Notes under the pieces: generated by a model
What the model was told of the DNA's origin: nothing
What the model saw: the letters and a program-made list of their open reading frames with translations, nothing else
Databases searched by the model: none
Shown here: positions 33,726-42,079 of the stretch, in pieces
Layout of the letters: the number at the start of each line of letters is the position of its first letter
How positions within the stretch are numbered: the first letter of the stretch is position 1
Program-made: the position numbers and the translations under genes
NCBI GenBank assembly: GCA_945861865.1
Contig: CAMAWN010000023.1
Location: forward strand, 1-45,122
Length of the DNA: 45,122 nt
Origin: Candidatus Kuenenia stuttgartensis
GTDB lineage: Bacteria; Planctomycetota; Planctomycetia; Planctomycetales; Planctomycetaceae
Reading direction: 5' to 3'

Positions 33726-34062
33726 TCCGCGAAAGAGTTTGGAAGACATTCGCCATGCGGTGCGTCTGACCAGTCAATTTGTCAGTGGTCGATCGTTTTC
33801 CAGTTTTGTGGCCGACGAATTGCTTCATGCGGCGATCGAGCGAGAGTTGACGATCATCGGCGAGGCGATGGTTCGCCTGAAGAAAACCGCTCCGACGATC
33901 GCGGATCAAATTTCCGAATGCCGACAAATCATCGCGTTTCGCAACGTCTTGATTCACGGCTACGACATCGTGGACGACACGGTCGTTTGGGATGTCGTCA
34001 CCAATCATCTGCCGGTGTTGGGTCAGCGGGTTGAACAACTCCTCGCGGCATTAACGCCATAA
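33715..34062 (+). CDS. hepT: HEPN-domain toxin (HepT, DUF86 family)
   Basis: 115 residues, all helical. The catalytic R-x4-H motif is in FRNVLIHGYDIVDD, with the Tyr after H-G that the partner AMPylates in the related Shewanella pair. Also typical is AIERELTIIGEAMVRL. It acts as an RNase when not silenced by the MNT protein. It ends 14 bp before the L-fuconate dehydratase start, which is unusual since the dehydratase has no functional link; read-through is likely. Confidence 0.88.
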   Translation: MPHDPRKSLEDIRHAVRLTSQFVSGRSFSSFVADELLHAAIERELTIIGEAMVRLKKTAPTIADQISECRQIIAFRNVLIHGYDIVDDTVVWDVVTNHLPVLGQRVEQLLAALTP

Positions 34063-34076
34063 TTCTGGGAGCCTTC

Positions 34077-35372
34077 GTGACTCGCATCGTTGAACTCGTC
34101 ACCCACGACATCCGTTTTCCCACGTCGCGCAGCCTGGACGGTTCGGACGCGATGAATCCGGACCCGGATTACTCGGCGGCGTATGTCGTGCTGAAGACCG
34201 ATCATCCCGATGGCCTCGAAGGTCACGGCCTGACGTTCACGATTGGTCGCGGCAACGATCTGTGCGTGCAGGCGATCGAGGCGATGCGGCATCTCGTCGT
34301 CGGACACACGCTCGCAGAGTTCACGGCCGACATGGGGCGGTTCTGGCGACACATGACCAGCGACAGCCAACTCCGCTGGGTCGGACCGGAGAAAGGAGTC
34401 ATCCATCTCGCGACGGCGGCGGTCGTCAACGCCGTCTGGGATTTGTGGGCCAAGGTCGCTGGCAAGCCGCTCTGGCAATTGCTGAGCGACATGTCGCCGG
34501 AAGAGATCGTGCGGTGCATCGACTTCCGCTACATCACCGACGCGCTCACGCCCAGCGAGGCCGTCGAGTTGCTGCGGCAGCGAGCAGCCACCAAGGCCGA
34601 CCGCATCGTCGAGATGCAGCGCGACGGCTATCCGAGCTACACGACGTCGGCCGGCTGGTTGGGCTACGACGACGACAAGCTGCGACGCTTGTGTCGCGAT
34701 CTGTCGGCTCGCGGCTGGACGCACTTCAAAATCAAAGTCGGCCGCGATCTGCAGGACGACATCCGCCGCTGCCGCATCATCCGCGAAGAGATCGGTTGGG
34801 AGCGTCGCTTGATGATGGACGCCAACCAAGTCTGGGACGTCAGCCAAGCGATCGCCTGGATGAAACAGCTCGCCGAATTCCAACCGTGGTTCATCGAAGA
34901 GCCGACCAGTCCGGACGACGTGCTCGGTCACGCGGCGATTGCCAAGGCGATCGCGCCGATCCAAGTCGCCACTGGCGAGCACTGTCAGAACCGAATCCTC
35001 TTCAAACAATTCCTGCAAGCCCATGCCATCGGCGTGTTGCAGATTGATAGCTGCCGCATCGGCGGCGTGAACGAAATCCTGTCCGTGCTGCTGATGGCCG
35101 CGAAGTTCGGCATCCCGGTCTGTCCGCACGCGGGCGGCGTCGGCCTGTGCGAATACGTGCAGCACCTCGCGCTGTTCGATTACATCGCCGTCAGCGGTTC
35201 GCTGGAGAATCGGCTCTGCGAATATGCCGACCATCTGCACGAGCATTTCGTGGATCCGCTGGTGATGCAGCAGGGCCATTACATGCCCCCCACCGCCCCG
35301 GGCTACAGCATCACGATGCAGCCGGAGTCGCTCGCGGAGTTCGCGTTTCCCTACGGCGCGGCGTGGCGGTGA
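34077..35372 (+). CDS. fucD: L-fuconate dehydratase (enolase superfamily)
   Basis: 431 residues from a GTG at 34077. Residues fall at the positions known for the Xanthomonas enzyme: Lys218 and Lys220 in FKIKVG, metal ligands Asp248 (MMDANQ), Glu274 (FIEEPTS) and Glu301 (ATGEHCQ), and the Asp324 (QIDSCR) / His351 (CPHAGG) dyad. The C-terminal HLHEHFVDPLVMQQGHYMPP is also typical. It removes water from L-fuconate to give 2-keto-3-deoxy-L-fuconate in non-phosphorylated fucose breakdown, a common nutrient for planctomycetes living on algal polysaccharide. No other fucose gene is nearby. Confidence 0.94.
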   Translation: MTRIVELVTHDIRFPTSRSLDGSDAMNPDPDYSAAYVVLKTDHPDGLEGHGLTFTIGRGNDLCVQAIEAMRHLVVGHTLAEFTADMGRFWRHMTSDSQLRWVGPEKGVIHLATAAVVNAVWDLWAKVAGKPLWQLLSDMSPEEIVRCIDFRYITDALTPSEAVELLRQRAATKADRIVEMQRDGYPSYTTSAGWLGYDDDKLRRLCRDLSARGWTHFKIKVGRDLQDDIRRCRIIREEIGWERRLMMDANQVWDVSQAIAWMKQLAEFQPWFIEEPTSPDDVLGHAAIAKAIAPIQVATGEHCQNRILFKQFLQAHAIGVLQIDSCRIGGVNEILSVLLMAAKFGIPVCPHAGGVGLCEYVQHLALFDYIAVSGSLENRLCEYADHLHEHFVDPLVMQQGHYMPPTAPGYSITMQPESLAEFAFPYGAAWR

Positions 35373-35386
35373 TGTTGCAATCGATG

Positions 35387-35474
35387 CCAGCCCGACGCGC
35401 CAGCGAGGGATTTTTGGCAGCCGCCTTTCAGCCGCCGCCTCTCGCCGCCACCTCTTGCTGGCGTGTCGAGCTGG
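35387..35474. repeat. Dispersed palindrome, ACGACGCGCCAG family (copy 3, enlarged loop)
   Basis: CCAGCCCGACGCGCCAGCGA(G) at 35387-35407 pairs with 35454-35474 (CTTGCTGGCGTGTCGAGCTGG) with three mismatches around a 46-base Pro/Ala-rich-codon loop. It lies 14 bp after the fucD stop and 63 bp before the 21-bp array. Confidence 0.75.
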
Positions 35475-35513
35475 TTGGACCGCGACCAGTCGCTGAGACG
35501 CGTGCTCGCCGGG

Positions 35514-36002
35514 ATGGTTGATGCACCCGGGACCGGTCTTTTTCTGTCCGGCTGCACTCTTTTTCAGCCGTCGAGCGGCATTTTTCAGCCGGGGAGGCGT
35601 CTTGATGGGTCGAGGAGCTGTCTTGATGAGTCCGGGAGGTGTCTTGATGAGTCGGGGAGGACCATTGATCTGTCCGGGAGGCATCTTGATGGGTCGGGGA
35701 GATCTCTTGATGAGTCGGGAAGCTCTCTTGATGAGTCGTCGAGGACCATTGATAGGTCGGGGAGGACCATTGATCTGTCGCTGAGGACCATTTTCCTCAT
35801 CAAGAGACCTCGCCTGCTGAAAAATGGAGCACGACGGGCCATCAAGAGACCTCCACGACCCATCAAGAGACCTCCCGGAGTCATCAAGAGACCTCCCGGA
35901 CCCATCAAGACACCTCCCGGACCCATCAAGACACCTCCCGGACTCATCAAGACACCTCCCGGAGCTATCAAGGTGACTCGCTGGGGTATCAAGAGGCTGT
36001 GA
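35514..36002 (+). CDS. Possible heptad-repeat protein encoded by the 21-bp array
   Basis: The frame from the ATG at 35514 (or the GTG at 35463) runs 162 codons to a TGA at 36000-36002, exactly where the array ends. The first half reads as acidic heptads (LDESGRT, LDGSGRS), the second as basic heptads (IKRPPGP, IKTPPGL). No clear Shine-Dalgarno sequence and no folded-domain pattern. Since all frames of a 21-bp repeat tend to stay open, this may not be translated. If it is, the two halves have opposite charge and could self-associate. Confidence 0.2.
   Translation: MVDAPGTGLFLSGCTLFQPSSGIFQPGRRLDGSRSCLDESGRCLDESGRTIDLSGRHLDGSGRSLDESGSSLDESSRTIDRSGRTIDLSLRTIFLIKRPRLLKNGARRAIKRPPRPIKRPPGVIKRPPGPIKTPPGPIKTPPGLIKTPPGAIKVTRWGIKRL
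35538..35999. repeat. Inverted array of twenty-two 21-bp repeats (locus B)
   Basis: Twenty-two contiguous 21-bp blocks with no phase slip. Twelve (35538-35789) run as CTTGATGRGTCSGGGAGGNNN; the first three are more diverged (TTTTTCAGCCG...). Ten (35790-35999) carry the reverse complement, consensus CCCGGACCCATCAAGACACCT; the block at 35811-35831 is degenerate. The two halves form a large imperfect palindrome with arms of about 190 bp (35601-35789 against 35790-35978) and a very short centre. A transcript of either strand would fold into a long hairpin. It ends 234 bp before the helical/Fn3 gene at 36234. Confidence 0.92.
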
Positions 36003-36062
36003 CGTCTGGTCAACTGGCGTTGGCGACTCGACCGTCAGGGCTGGCGGGGCAATCCGCTCGCT

Positions 36063-36112
36063 GCGCCAGCGAGAGGTCGCGGTGGAAACCCCTCGCTGGC
36101 GCGTCGGGCTGG
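36063..36112. repeat. Dispersed palindrome, ACGACGCGCCAG family (copy 4)
   Basis: GCGCCAGCGAG at 36063-36073 pairs perfectly with CTCGCTGGCGC at 36092-36102; the right arm continues as GTCGGGCTGG, as in other copies, but the left arm has lost its outer half. It stands between the inverted array and the helical/Fn3 gene, so the array is flanked on both sides by this family (see 35387-35474). Confidence 0.75.
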
Positions 36113-36233
36113 TCTTGCATTTGGCTCGCAGTGCGGGGAGGTCAGGCGGCAACTGGGTGATTGTGGTGGCAGACTTGGCGCGTACACTGTTCGTGTGGTT
36201 CGGTTCCTGTTCACTGGATTGGGAGACGTTCTC

Positions 36234-37145
36234 ATGCTGGGCGAATTTGATTTCCACCTGTTGCAAGTGCAGTACCTCACGGCGGCGATGGCTCAACTGC
36301 CGACCTTTTCGCCGCTGCTGATGACGGCGGCTCAGATGCAGGCGGAGTATGACGCCGGGGTGCTGGTGCGAACCGATTACTTGAACAAGAAATCGGTGCT
36401 CAGTCTGGCTCGGGGCGCGTTGCACGCGACGCAAGAGGACGCACATCAGGCGGCGATCGGCGTGTACGGCGTGATGAAGACGCGATACCGCAAAGACCCC
36501 GGTTCGCTGCAAGCCATCAACACACTGCCGGTGGGAGATCAGACGTTCGAGCAGACTCGGCAACGGATGGATGCAATGAAGGCGCTGTGGGCGGTGTTGC
36601 CCAACGATCCCTACGCAGTGCCGCCGGGTCCGTTTGTCGCTTGGACGGGGATGAACCTGGCGGCCTTCACCGCGATGGGCACATCGCTGGCGACCGCTCA
36701 GTCCGCGTTCGTCGCCGCCTTTGAAGCTTTCCAGATGGCCGAAGGGGATCTACACACCAAAGACACGCATCTGGCCGAAGTCGCGGTGTCAGCGCTGGAA
36801 GAAGGTCGCTCGCAGTTCGTGGTCGGAACTCCAGAACGCGAAGTCATCGATTCGATCCCCACGGCACCCGCCTCGCAAGCCCCGAACAAAGCCGTCATCA
36901 GCGTCGCCACGTCACCGGGAGCGGGACAAGCGCATCTCGAATTCCACGCGCTGCATGCCACCAGCTTCAACGTGCTGCACAAAGGCCCCGGCGAGACCGA
37001 ATTCACGATCGTCGCCGAGGACATCATCGCCACCGTCTATGACGCCAACGGACTCGCGCCCGGCAATCACGAATACCAAGTGATCGGCCAAAACTCACGC
37101 GGGAATGGCCCGGACAGCACGATCTCGATCATCGCCGTCACGTAG
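36234..37145 (+). CDS. Helical protein with C-terminal fibronectin III-like domain (locus B)
   Basis: 303 residues from the ATG at 36234, preceded by GGGAG about 9 nt upstream. Residues about 1-205 are helical (e.g. SVLSLARGALHATQEDAHQA, MNLAAFTAMGTSLATAQSAF, then AEGDLHTKDTHLAEVAV). A short linker (IPTAPASQAPNK) leads to a beta-rich ~85-residue domain (AVISVATSPGAGQAHLEF, FNVLHKGPGE, HEYQVIGQNSRGNGP) typical of an Fn3 fold. No signal peptide. Size, domain order, and an upstream 21-bp array match the gene at 2099-3070; overall sequence identity by eye is low, with shared features such as a conserved LP near residue 95 and the LW...PP segment. The function is not known. Confidence 0.75.
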   Translation: MLGEFDFHLLQVQYLTAAMAQLPTFSPLLMTAAQMQAEYDAGVLVRTDYLNKKSVLSLARGALHATQEDAHQAAIGVYGVMKTRYRKDPGSLQAINTLPVGDQTFEQTRQRMDAMKALWAVLPNDPYAVPPGPFVAWTGMNLAAFTAMGTSLATAQSAFVAAFEAFQMAEGDLHTKDTHLAEVAVSALEEGRSQFVVGTPEREVIDSIPTAPASQAPNKAVISVATSPGAGQAHLEFHALHATSFNVLHKGPGETEFTIVAEDIIATVYDANGLAPGNHEYQVIGQNSRGNGPDSTISIIAVT

Positions 37146-37216
37146 TCGCCGTTGGTTCTCAACGAAAGACTCCGAAGTCGGCATCGACAAAACTTCACAG
37201 GCTCGGAGAGTCGAGG

Positions 37217-38095
37217 CTACGACAGCGCGTCGTACTGGCCCCACGGGATTGGCATTTTGGGTTTGTGAGTTTGATGCCGGCCGCGCACGTCGATCGGACG
37301 GTCGCGGTAGTAGTCGATGAAGCGGCCGAGTTGTTTGACCGATTCGTGAAAGACTCGCTCGCCCTTTTCCTTCGTGGCCTTCTCCGCGTCACCGAGCACA
37401 CCGGTGTCGTTGTAGCTGCTGGTCCACGAGATCATCGCGCCTGGGCCGGCCCCGAAAAGATCGACCCAGTTGAACGGGTTGTCCTCGTCGTTCATCTTGA
37501 TGGTGCCGCTCTTGATCTTGTCTTTGCGGACGCCGTCTTCGTCGAGGTACAGGTACAGCGACGTCTCCAACTCGCAAGCGTGCGAGCAACCCCCGGGGAA
37601 CTTGCTCTCGCGCCAACTCGGCAGGAAGGTCTTGTCGACGGTGAGCAGATTCCACCAGGCGATCAGCACACATTCTCCATCGGTCTCCAAGTTCGTGCGG
37701 CGAGCGGCCAGATCGAGGTTCGGCATGTTCGAGCCGTGACCGTTCAGCAGGATGATCTTTTTGAAGCCGTGGTACGTGAGCGACTTGGTCACGTCGAGCA
37801 CTTGCTTGATGAAGGTTTCCCAGTGCGTGTTGATCGTGCCGGGAAAGTCCATCACATGGCCGGTGTAGCCGTAAGCGATCGTCGGCAGCACGAGCACCTT
37901 GTCACGCATCGCCTCGCCGACGCCGCGGGCGATTCCGCCGGGACACATCAGGTCGACATCCAGCGGCAGATGCGGGCCGTGCTGCTCAACCGCCCCGCAG
38001 GGGATGATGCAGACCTTCCGCATCTCGATCGCATCGTTGATTTCGGGCCAGGTCAGTTTTTCGTAACGCCATTCGGTCGCGGCTCGGCTGGTCAT
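37217..38095 (-). CDS. Creatininase-family amidohydrolase
   Basis: 292 residues from the ATG at 38095 (MTSRAATEWRYEKLTWPEIN). Metal-site blocks of the creatininase/MftE-like family are present: IPCGAVEQHGPHLPLDVD (Glu, His, Asp), LNGHGSNMP and CSHACELETSLYL, the last equal to the family's H-A-(G)-x-x-E-T/S motif with Cys in place of Gly. Members hydrolyse amide rings or formamides (creatinine, formamidopyrimidines, mycofactocin precursors); the substrate here is not determined. Cytoplasmic. It is convergent with the helical/Fn3 gene (71 bp). Confidence 0.9.
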   Translation of the reverse strand: MTSRAATEWRYEKLTWPEINDAIEMRKVCIIPCGAVEQHGPHLPLDVDLMCPGGIARGVGEAMRDKVLVLPTIAYGYTGHVMDFPGTINTHWETFIKQVLDVTKSLTYHGFKKIILLNGHGSNMPNLDLAARRTNLETDGECVLIAWWNLLTVDKTFLPSWRESKFPGGCSHACELETSLYLYLDEDGVRKDKIKSGTIKMNDEDNPFNWVDLFGAGPGAMISWTSSYNDTGVLGDAEKATKEKGERVFHESVKQLGRFIDYYRDRPIDVRGRHQTHKPKMPIPWGQYDALS

Positions 38096-38288
38096 GAGAG
38101 TCTCCGTCGTGCGCGGCAAGTGTTGAGCAAAGGCCAGGTCACAGAGACCGGCACGGAGCAGACTATCGCGTCTCACGTCGAAGCCCAACCGTGTGCCTCA
38201 GGCGAACGGAGAGCATCAACTCTCCGAGACGAACGAGCACGAAAACGCGGAGGATTGACATCCCTCCGCTCGCCAGCGGCATTGAGAA

Positions 38289-39464
38289 TTACCGCGCTCG
38301 TCGCCGCTGCCGCTCGAAGCGAGTTCGCCAAGCGGTCATCGACAGCGTGACTCGCCACGATTCACGTTCCGCTCGCGACCACAAATTCACGGAGATTCCG
38401 CCGAGCAACGCTCCCGCAACGACCGCCATACGGCTGGCATGACGGGGATGCGCGGCAATCGTGTGCGAACTGCGAGTCAAAAAGTCGAACTCCTGCCAGC
38501 CAGCTTCGTCCGCCCAGCCGCGCAAGATCGCACCGATCTCGTCGTCGTCGAAGTTCTCGGACGAAGACTCGTCGTCCGACGACATCGATTCCGAGCTTGG
38601 ATCGGCTGCGGATTCTGGCGGCGTCATCGGTGATGACTTCTCGTCAGAGTCGGATTTCGAAATCGGCCGCGCATTCTCTCCTGAAATCGGTCGCGGTTCT
38701 CGATTGGCTTCGACCGGCAGCACAGCTCCGACCGGCCGCACGAAGTCTGGCTCGTTGCGAAACAACGCGTTGATGATCTGGTCGATCGCTTGTTCCGGCG
38801 TCGGCACTGCGGACTCGTCGAATGTCACTGTCTTTGGGACGGACACGATCGGCGTTTCTTCAAACACGATTTCTGAAGCGGTGATCCCCTTGAACGAAGA
38901 CCAGCCGTTCGTCGTCTTGATGTCGGCCGCAAATGGCACCGACGGCGTCGTCGAGAACGCGACGACCAAATCCGCCTGGCGAGTGTTCGTGGTCAGCAGT
39001 GCCGGGCGAAGGCTGGCTGCCAAAACTCCCAATGAGAAGACCGTCACCTGATCGAAGTGCAGTTGTGCCGCGCCGTGAATGGCAAAGACTTCGTCGAACG
39101 CGGTGCCGTCGATTTTGCTTGCACCGCTGCCGAAGATCGTGACATTTTCGGTCACGTCGAGTGGACCATTCGCGGCCAAGAGAGTGACCACTCCGGCCGG
39201 CAACGTGATCGTGTCGGCTCCGATGCTGGCGTTGGCCTCTTCGAGAGCGGCTCGAAGAGTCGTGAAACCATTGGCATCGGCTGCGACCCCGTCACCGAGC
39301 AGCACGTCATGCGAATCCGCGAGACTGTTCACGACGAAAGCGGACAGCATTCGTCGCGGCTCAAACGTCTCGACGGAGAAACGTGCCGACGATCGACGAC
39401 GCCGCGCCGGGCGAAACTGCTTCCAAGTTGTGACGGCATGCTCCCACCACTTGCGAATCGGCAT
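38289..39464 (-). CDS. Planctomycete surface protein with LEPR-like motif and short beta-helix part
   Basis: 391 residues; AAGGA 8 nt before the ATG at 39464. The N-terminus is Arg-rich then [20 protein letters not shown], a variant of the LEPR(x)LLSA export/anchor motif of planctomycete outer-face proteins. Residues about 65-125 ([23 protein letters not shown]...VTIFGSGA) resemble the first coils of a parallel beta-helix adhesin, but the helix is cut short. Then comes a Ser/Asp/Glu-rich disordered stretch (about 255-310, [18 protein letters not shown]) and a C-terminal hydrophobic segment ([17 protein letters not shown]) with a basic tail, likely a membrane anchor. Role unknown; compared with typical LEPR proteins it is small. 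Confidence 0.75.
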   Translation of the reverse strand: MPIRKWWEHAVTTWKQFRPARRRRSSARFSVETFEPRRMLSAFVVNSLADSHDVLLGDGVAADANGFTTLRAALEEANASIGADTITLPAGVVTLLAANGPLDVTENVTIFGSGASKIDGTAFDEVFAIHGAAQLHFDQVTVFSLGVLAASLRPALLTTNTRQADLVVAFSTTPSVPFAADIKTTNGWSSFKGITASEIVFEETPIVSVPKTVTFDESAVPTPEQAIDQIINALFRNEPDFVRPVGAVLPVEANREPRPISGENARPISKSDSDEKSSPMTPPESAADPSSESMSSDDESSSENFDDDEIGAILRGWADEAGWQEFDFLTRSSHTIAAHPRHASRMAVVAGALLGGISVNLWSRAERESWRVTLSMTAWRTRFERQRRRAR

Positions 39465-39630
39465 CTGGCTTTCCTTGGCGAATGCCGTTGAAAAGCGGCA
39501 CGCTTTTGAAAACTCGGCCCACTGGCCTTACAAGGCGTCACCTCGTTGGATCGGCAACCGTGCGGGAACAGTCCCAAGCAAAGATTGCCGGTCGCGCAGT
39601 TTGGTCAAACTTTGCGGGCATCGAACCTTT

Positions 39631-40641
39631 ATGCGAGCACTTGTCACGGGCGGCGGCGGATTTCTCGGACGGTACATCGTCGAGCAACTTGTCGCGCGCG
39701 GTGACCGCGTCCGAGTCTTCAGTCGGCAGCGATATCCGGAGCTTGCATCGCTGGGAGTTGAGTCGCTCACCGGCGACCTGCAAGACCAGCCGACAGTCTC
39801 AGCCGTGTGCCAAGAAATGGACATCGTTTTCCACGCGGCGGCACTGCCCGGTATCTGGGGGCCGTGGAAGCTGTTTCATGGAGTCAACACGCTCGGCACG
39901 CAGCATGTCATCGACGGCTGCAAACAGCACGGTGTCGGACGGCTGGTCTTCACGAGTTCGCCGAGCGTCGTCTACGACGGCCACGACCACCTCGGCGCAG
40001 ACGAGTCGCTGCCGTATGCGACAAAATTCCTCTGCCACTACCCGCACAGCAAAGCTCTCGCCGAGCAATCGGTGCTCGCAGCCAACGGCCAGGATGGAAT
40101 CGCGACCTGTGCATTGCGGCCGCATTTGATTTGGGGGCCGCGCGACACGCAGCTCATTCCGCGACTGATCGAACGAGCCAAGCGCGGCCAATTGCGGCGA
40201 GTCGGCGATGGCAAAAATCTGATCTCGATGGTCTACGTCGAGAACGCCGCGCGAGCACATCTGCAAGCGGCCGATGCCTTGAGCCTGTCGTCGCCGGTCG
40301 CCGGCCAAGCGTACTGCATCAACGAACCGGAGCCCGTCAACCTGTGGGACTGGATTAACACGCTGCTCGACCGGGCCGGATTGCCGCCGGTGGCGAAGTC
40401 GATTTCGGCTGGCACTGCTTCGGCGATCGGTGCGATGTTGGAAGGGGTTCACTCGCTGTTCGGCATTTCTTCCGAGCCACGAATGACTCGGTTTCTCGCT
40501 TCGCAGTTGAGCCGCTCGCACTGGTACCGCGTCGACAAAGCTCGCCGCGATTTTGGATTTGACGCGGCTGTCTCCGTCGAGGAAGGCCTGCGGCGATTGG
40601 AACCTGAGTTGCGTGCGATCAGCCACGTTCGCTGCGGGTGA
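39631..40641 (+). CDS. NAD(P)-dependent epimerase/dehydratase, extended SDR (3-beta-HSD-like)
   Basis: 336 residues from the ATG at 39631. Rossmann motif [15 protein letters not shown] at 6-20, [10 protein letters not shown], the active-site Ser region [11 protein letters not shown] and the Tyr-x3-Lys pair in YPHSKALAE. Extended-SDR type. The pattern ([15 protein letters not shown]) resembles sterol/hopanoid-related 3-beta-hydroxysteroid dehydrogenase/isomerase-like and HpnA-like members more than sugar-nucleotide epimerases. Substrate not determined. It is divergent from the LEPR protein gene and followed by the aminotransferase at 64 bp. Confidence 0.88.
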   Translation: MRALVTGGGGFLGRYIVEQLVARGDRVRVFSRQRYPELASLGVESLTGDLQDQPTVSAVCQEMDIVFHAAALPGIWGPWKLFHGVNTLGTQHVIDGCKQHGVGRLVFTSSPSVVYDGHDHLGADESLPYATKFLCHYPHSKALAEQSVLAANGQDGIATCALRPHLIWGPRDTQLIPRLIERAKRGQLRRVGDGKNLISMVYVENAARAHLQAADALSLSSPVAGQAYCINEPEPVNLWDWINTLLDRAGLPPVAKSISAGTASAIGAMLEGVHSLFGISSEPRMTRFLASQLSRSHWYRVDKARRDFGFDAAVSVEEGLRRLEPELRAISHVRCG

Positions 40642-40705
40642 ATTCGTCGGCAGACACGGCTATCCTCGCGACCGTCGCAAGTCTTGATTTCACGGAGTTC
40701 GTCGC

Positions 40706-42049
40706 ATGCCTACCAAATCCGAGATGCTGCAAACAGATCTCGCGCACCTGATTCATCCGCTGCACAATCGCAAACTGCACGAGGCCGCCGCGCATGTCTG
40801 GGTCCGCGGTGAGGGAGCGATCCTGGTCGATGCGGACGGCAAGGAATATATCGACGGGCTGTCGGGCTTGTGGAACGTCGTCGCTGGTCACGGCCGAAAA
40901 GAACTTGCCGAAGTCGCAGCACAACAGATGGCGACGCTCGCGTACTGCTCCGGCTACGCAGGCAGTTCTAATCCGATGGCGATCCGGCTGGCCGAACGAT
41001 TGGCCAGCCTCGCACCGCCGTCGATCCGGCGATTCTTCTTCACGTCGGGCGGCGGCGAATCGAGCGACACTTGTTTCAAAACCGCCCGCTACTACTGGCG
41101 GATGCTGGGACGTCCGGAAAAAACGAAAGTGATCGCGCGGCAATTTGGTTATCACGGCAACACACTGGGAGCGACGGCGGCTACCGGGCTGACTGTTTAC
41201 TGGCCAATGTTCGAGCCACGTGTGCCTGGCTTCGTCCACATTCCGTCGCCGTATCCGTACCGCTACGTCGCGCCGTCCGGAGTCAGTCCCGGCATCGCCG
41301 CCGCGAATGAACTCGAACAGGCGATCCTCCGCGAAGGGCCGGAGACCGTCTCGATGTTCATCGCCGAGCCAGTGCAAGGTGCCGGTGGAGTCATCGTGCC
41401 ACCGGACGATTACTTCCCACGCATCCGCGAGATCTGCGATCAATACGACGTGTTGCTGGTCTCGGACGAAGTCATCACCGGCTTCGGCCGCACCGGAACA
41501 ATGTGGGGGCTGCAACACTGGGGCGTGCAACCGGACCTGATTCAATTCGCGAAGGCGATCACGTCCGGCTACTTTCCATTCGGCGGCGTCGGCATGAGCG
41601 AGCGAATCGCCAAGGTGCTCGACACTGGCGAGATGACATGGATGCACGCCTACACCTACAGCGCACATCCAGTCGGCTGTGCGGTCGCGCTCCGCACGCT
41701 CGACATCATCGAGTGCGAAGATTTCCCGTCTCAGGCAGCTGAGAAGGGCGCGTACCTGCTGGGTCGGCTACAAGCCGCGCTCGCATCGCATCCGCATGTC
41801 GGAGATGTTCGCGGGAAGGGCTTGATGTGCGGTGTCGAGTTCGTGCAAGACAAATCGACGAAGGCCGACTTTCCGGCAACGGACGGCATCGGCCACAAAG
41901 TCCACTTGGCGGCTCAGCGGCGAGGCTTGTTCACACGTCTGCGCGGTGACGTATTCTGTCTCGCGCCGCCCATCATCACACCTGTCAACTTGCTGGACCG
42001 AATCGTCGAAATCCTCACTGAGTCTGTGCGTGAAGTGCTTGGCGACTGA
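40706..42049 (+). CDS. Class III pyridoxal-phosphate aminotransferase (omega-transaminase type)
   Basis: 447 residues from the ATG at 40706. Fold-type I blocks: YIDGLSGLWNVVAGHG, FFFTSGGGESSDTCFK, FIAEPVQGAGGVIVPP, VLLVSDEVITGFGRTG with the PLP-ring Asp, and the PLP-binding Lys in IQFAKAITSGYFP. The SGLWNV start and GGESSDT loop are typical of the beta-alanine/taurine-pyruvate aminotransferase group, which transfers amino groups from omega-amino acids or amines to pyruvate. The true substrate is not determinable. It ends 31 bp before the palindrome at 42080. Confidence 0.92.
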   Translation: MPTKSEMLQTDLAHLIHPLHNRKLHEAAAHVWVRGEGAILVDADGKEYIDGLSGLWNVVAGHGRKELAEVAAQQMATLAYCSGYAGSSNPMAIRLAERLASLAPPSIRRFFFTSGGGESSDTCFKTARYYWRMLGRPEKTKVIARQFGYHGNTLGATAATGLTVYWPMFEPRVPGFVHIPSPYPYRYVAPSGVSPGIAAANELEQAILREGPETVSMFIAEPVQGAGGVIVPPDDYFPRIREICDQYDVLLVSDEVITGFGRTGTMWGLQHWGVQPDLIQFAKAITSGYFPFGGVGMSERIAKVLDTGEMTWMHAYTYSAHPVGCAVALRTLDIIECEDFPSQAAEKGAYLLGRLQAALASHPHVGDVRGKGLMCGVEFVQDKSTKADFPATDGIGHKVHLAAQRRGLFTRLRGDVFCLAPPIITPVNLLDRIVEILTESVREVLGD

Positions 42050-42079
42050 GACTGTTCACCGTTGACGTGAAGCCATTTT

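Noticed and set aside
35622..35660. Hammerhead ribozyme-like word TTGATGAGTCC in array B units
   Set aside because: It resembles the CUGAUGAGUCC half of the core, but the required GAAA segment and the stem III/cleavage context are missing in all units.
35538..35999. CRISPR array
   Set aside because: Units are contiguous 21-mers without spacers, vary internally, and invert halfway; no cas genes nearby.
34023..36563. An 846-codon open frame on the minus strand
   Set aside because: It runs antisense through fucD, whose catalytic residues are all in place, and through the repeat array, where any frame stays open. High GC antisense artefact.
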